A stretch of 64,000 bases of DNA. Origin: Drosophila pseudoobscura. Its lineage: Eukaryota; Arthropoda; Insecta; Diptera; Drosophilidae. The stretch lies in NCBI RefSeq assembly GCF_009870125.1, contig NC_046679.1, forward strand, positions 8,742,001 through 8,806,000, given 5' to 3'. How positions within the stretch are numbered: the stretch's first letter is position 1; every line of letters begins with the position of its first letter. Shown here piece after piece: positions 61,400 to 64,000 of this stretch. The notes under the pieces were generated by a model. That model was not told the DNA's origin. It ran no database searches and saw only the letters and a program-made list of their open reading frames with translations. The position numbers were made by a program, and so were the translations under genes.

Positions 61400-63260
61400 T
61401 ATCTCTTTCCCTTTACTCTCTCACTCTCTACCACTCTCTCTTTCTCTCTCTGGAGATGGACCCTTCTGTCGCCGACTATTGCCGCTTCTTCAGCGCGGGG
61501 CCAAGTGCACCAATTCCCAATCAATTCCAATCGATTCCGTCCGATGGCCGATGGCCGGGTGACGTAAAGCAACCTTGTTGCAATTATGTACGCCCCAGCT
61601 TCTTGTCCGTCGTGTTGTATGGACATGTACCTACATGTACTTACCATTTCTCTCCCGGACCCGATGCGGCGGCTGCTATTACTCGTACGTTTTCAGATTT
61701 GTGTGTGGACAGCAAGTGGACAAGTGTCTTCGTATTCGGTTTATTTGCTTTCCATCTTTCGGTGTGCACCAAATCCAATTACGACCCAAGAGCGGTGCCA
61801 CGCCGCATGCTACTCACTTGATTTGGGTGGCTGCTGTTTTGTTTTATCATTTATTGTTTCGACTTGTTTTTTTCTTTCATGCCACATGCTTGGCTTGGCT
61901 TCAATTATAAAATTGATTTTGATTTTGTTACGTTTGTTTCGTAATTGTTGTCGTAGGTGTTGAAAGTGGATGGTAAATGGTGGATGGTTGAATGTCGACT
62001 GTCGACTGTCGCCGGTTGACAGTTGGAGGAAATTATGTGCCTGGCCTTGAAAAGCCCTTCGGTTTTTGTTTTCTTTTTCTTGTTCAATTAATTGAATTTA
62101 TGTTCAAGTATGTTAAGATTTAATTGGGAAATTCGGTAGGTAAGAATGAGGCAATGAATGGCAGTCTGCATCAGTCTTTGATTGAGGTTCCTTCCATGGG
62201 AATTGTGTACCCTTTGTTAGGACCATTTTGAAGGTTTTTAATGACAAACGTACTTAACAGATTCCTGAAATTTATTCCAACTGAAGACACTAGTCTTTTG
62301 AACCTTCCCTTATCATGTGGTATTCATTTTACATAACCTTTTACAAGACCTCTTACAAAAGCTTGTATTATCCTCCTTATGCCCCAACAAATCCTGGACC
62401 CACACAGAGGATTTAATTTCAGACCCATTTCCACCTTTGAGGGTACCGCTGAGGAGAGTTCCTGCATCAGGTCGTATTACCTAATCCTGAACCCAATTGG
62501 ATTATCTGTTATCTTCGAATTCCATGGAATCACTTGACCTGGGCCACCACCAGGCTGGGTCCACAAGCTCAATGAACAAGTTCGATGTTGGTGCCACATG
62601 AATGAACTCCCGTCAATGGGGGCCTGTGGCGAGTGCGTAATCATGGGTCACTTTCGATTCCGAGACAGCTGCTCGAGTGCGCTCCAATAGTGAAAATAAC
62701 ACTTGGCGCACTCATCCGAAGGTTGCTGCTGCTGCTGCTGCATCGTAGTGGAGCTCTCAGATACAAGATACAAGATGTATGTGAGAGTGTTACACAAAAC
62801 GTCTTCGGCTCGGGGTCCGGGGCCCAGGGCCCAGGGCTAGTGTGGATGAGCTGATGCTGAGGAAGCTTTTGGGGCATGCCTCTTCATCATTCTCTATAGT
62901 TGACCGTTCGCACCCCCCACCCGCTGTGGCAGACGCCTCGGCTAACGGCTAACGAAATGGATTTACAGCCCGGGGTTTTGTCTCCATTGGGATTGCTCTA
63001 ATTTCTCGCTTGAAGACATCAAAAGACACGTGTCGCATGCCATCCTCTCCTGCCTCGCTTTTTGGCCAAGTTCATCTCCATGGCAGTCTCTCTCGCACTC
63101 TCGGGTCACTCTTTCGCTCTCGTTCGGTCCGTGTGTTTGTGTATCTCTTTTGATGCTTAATTAAATTCATTTTTTCCGTTTACCTTTTGTAATGAGATTT
63201 TGAGATTGTTGGTGGCGCAGTCAGCGTGTCCGAGTCTCCGACGCTCCGTCGCTTGAATCA

Positions 63261-63291
63261 TATAAATGCCCGACGCGGAGCTGTCATCAGT
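63261..63291 (+). promoter_or_regulatory. TATA box and initiator of the Tweedle gene
   Basis: TATAAA at 63261-63266 and an arthropod initiator TCAGT at 63287-63291 are about 28 bp apart, the standard spacing, placing the start at about 63289. TATA promoters are typical of stage-specific cuticle genes. Confidence 0.75.
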
Positions 63292-63392
63292 ATCAGTCGA
63301 CGTTCGAGCTTCTCCATCGAAGCAGTCAATCGATCGAGCTTTAAAGGATTACGGGTTACAGTCATCATCATCGCAAGGAGCAATCGTTAGCC

Positions 63393-64000
63393 ATGCGTGT
63401 CTCGTCGCTGTTTGTCGTTTGTGTGGCCACGCTGGTCGCCGGAGCTGTGGCTCGTCCTGAACCACCATCGCCTTATGCCTACCATGGATTACCCCAGCAG
63501 CAGAGCCAGCGGGCACTGCCACTGAACGGTGAGTAGTACCAGGAGAAGGAGGAGAGTGACACGCATTAACACTCCCCTCTCTCTTCCATAGTTCATCCGG
63601 TTGCGCCACAAATCTATCAGACGCTGCCACAGGAGCAATCGTTCGCCAACTTTGCCCCGCCTCCAGTGCAGCAGCTCCAGCCACAGCCACAAATGACTTA
63701 CCTGCCTCCCCAGCAACAGCAACAGCAGCAGCAGCAGCAGCTGCAGCAGCAGGACGCCATCCTCGAGCAGGTGGCTCCCGCCGCCGAGCCCCTGAACTCC
63801 TACGATGACAGCTACAACATGGCCCACCGCCTGTCGGGCGTGCAGCATGCCAGCGGCTACAACAACGGACCGCAGGAGACCAAGATCCACAAGCACATCT
63901 ACGTCCATGTGCCGCCCAAGGACTTCGAGGAGGAGGATGCCGTGCAGCCACGTGTGCACCACCAGGTGGGACCCAAGCAGAAGCACTACAAGATCGTCTT
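63393..64000 (+). CDS. Tweedle-family cuticle protein, 5' part (truncated by window end)
   Basis: Tweedle proteins are secreted chitin-associated cuticle components with a DUF243 domain. Exon 1 is 63393-63528 and exon 2 starts at 63592 and runs off the window. The N-terminus MRVSSLFVVCVATLVAGAVA is a clear signal peptide. A Pro/Gln-rich stretch with a run of about ten Gln follows. The DUF243 start is recognisable as ETKIHKHIYVHVPPKDFEEE and, near the end, KQKHYKIV. D. melanogaster has a large Tweedle cluster at 97C, consistent with the neighbouring genes, but I cannot say which member this is. A short first exon carrying the signal peptide is usual for cuticle genes. Confidence 0.9.

Larger units (their letters stand above)
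57961..63257. other. Gene-poor spacer before the Tweedle gene
   Basis: 5.3 kb without a well-supported gene. It contains an AT minisatellite of ATATTAAATT units (58330-58390), CCACCCA repeats (60068-60130) and long TCTC runs (61415-61450). A GC-richer island at about 61090-61400 holds one doubtful open frame, listed separately. Regulatory DNA for the cuticle gene is plausible here. Confidence 0.45.

Overview
The window is nuclear DNA of a fly, almost certainly Drosophila (subgenus Sophophora). It has short introns of about 60 bp with GT/AG ends, AT-rich spacers, long CAG/CAA glutamine tracts and DRE-, Motif 1- and TCT-type promoter elements. It also holds full-length orthologs of named Drosophila genes: CycG, RpL6, rod, pygo, gammaCOP, Gr97a and CG5521. 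I joined exons by hand, and the resulting lengths (CycG 566 aa, gammaCOP 878 aa, Rod 2106 aa, Gr97a 427 aa) agree with what I remember of the D. melanogaster proteins. From memory, the left half corresponds to D. melanogaster cytological region 100C and the right half to 97C-D. If so, this is not the melanogaster gene order and an inversion junction on Muller element E lies inside the window. An obscura-group species is my guess, not a demonstration.

Layout, left to right. Cyclin G (+, 857-4009) has a long A-rich 3' UTR. A 2.4 kb spacer follows, with dispersed repeats and an inverted promoter-like repeat, then RpL6 (+). Two tandem mitochondrial ACOT9-type acyl-CoA thioesterase genes (-) come next, the second head-to-head with a citrate-carrier (SLC25A1) paralog (+). 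That gene runs tail-to-tail into rough deal (-, 14 exons), 74 bp between stop codons. Rod is head-to-head with pygopus (+), which is tail-to-tail with gammaCOP (-). Gr97a (-) follows, then a spacer with a second copy of the dispersed repeat, then the 2006-aa RalGAP alpha subunit gene CG5521 (+, 9 kb). Next come a four-pass membrane protein I do not recognise (+), an ALDH1-type aldehyde dehydrogenase (-), a small LRMDA/C10orf11-like leucine-rich-repeat gene (-), 5.4 kb of largely empty DNA, and the 5' part of a Tweedle cuticle protein gene (+) cut by the window end.

The genes are mostly unrelated housekeeping functions (cell cycle, translation, lipid and citrate metabolism, kinetochore checkpoint, Wnt transcription, COPI traffic, Ral signalling, aldehyde oxidation), with one chemoreceptor and one cuticle gene. 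I see no CRISPR array, operon, rRNA, tRNA or intact transposon. No novel multi-gene system is evident. The most interesting items are an in-frame 18-nt microexon in the RalGAP gene, two phase-matched alternative first exons for the unknown membrane protein, an orphan inverted copy of the RpL6 promoter motif cluster, and the paired dispersed repeats near the probable synteny junction.
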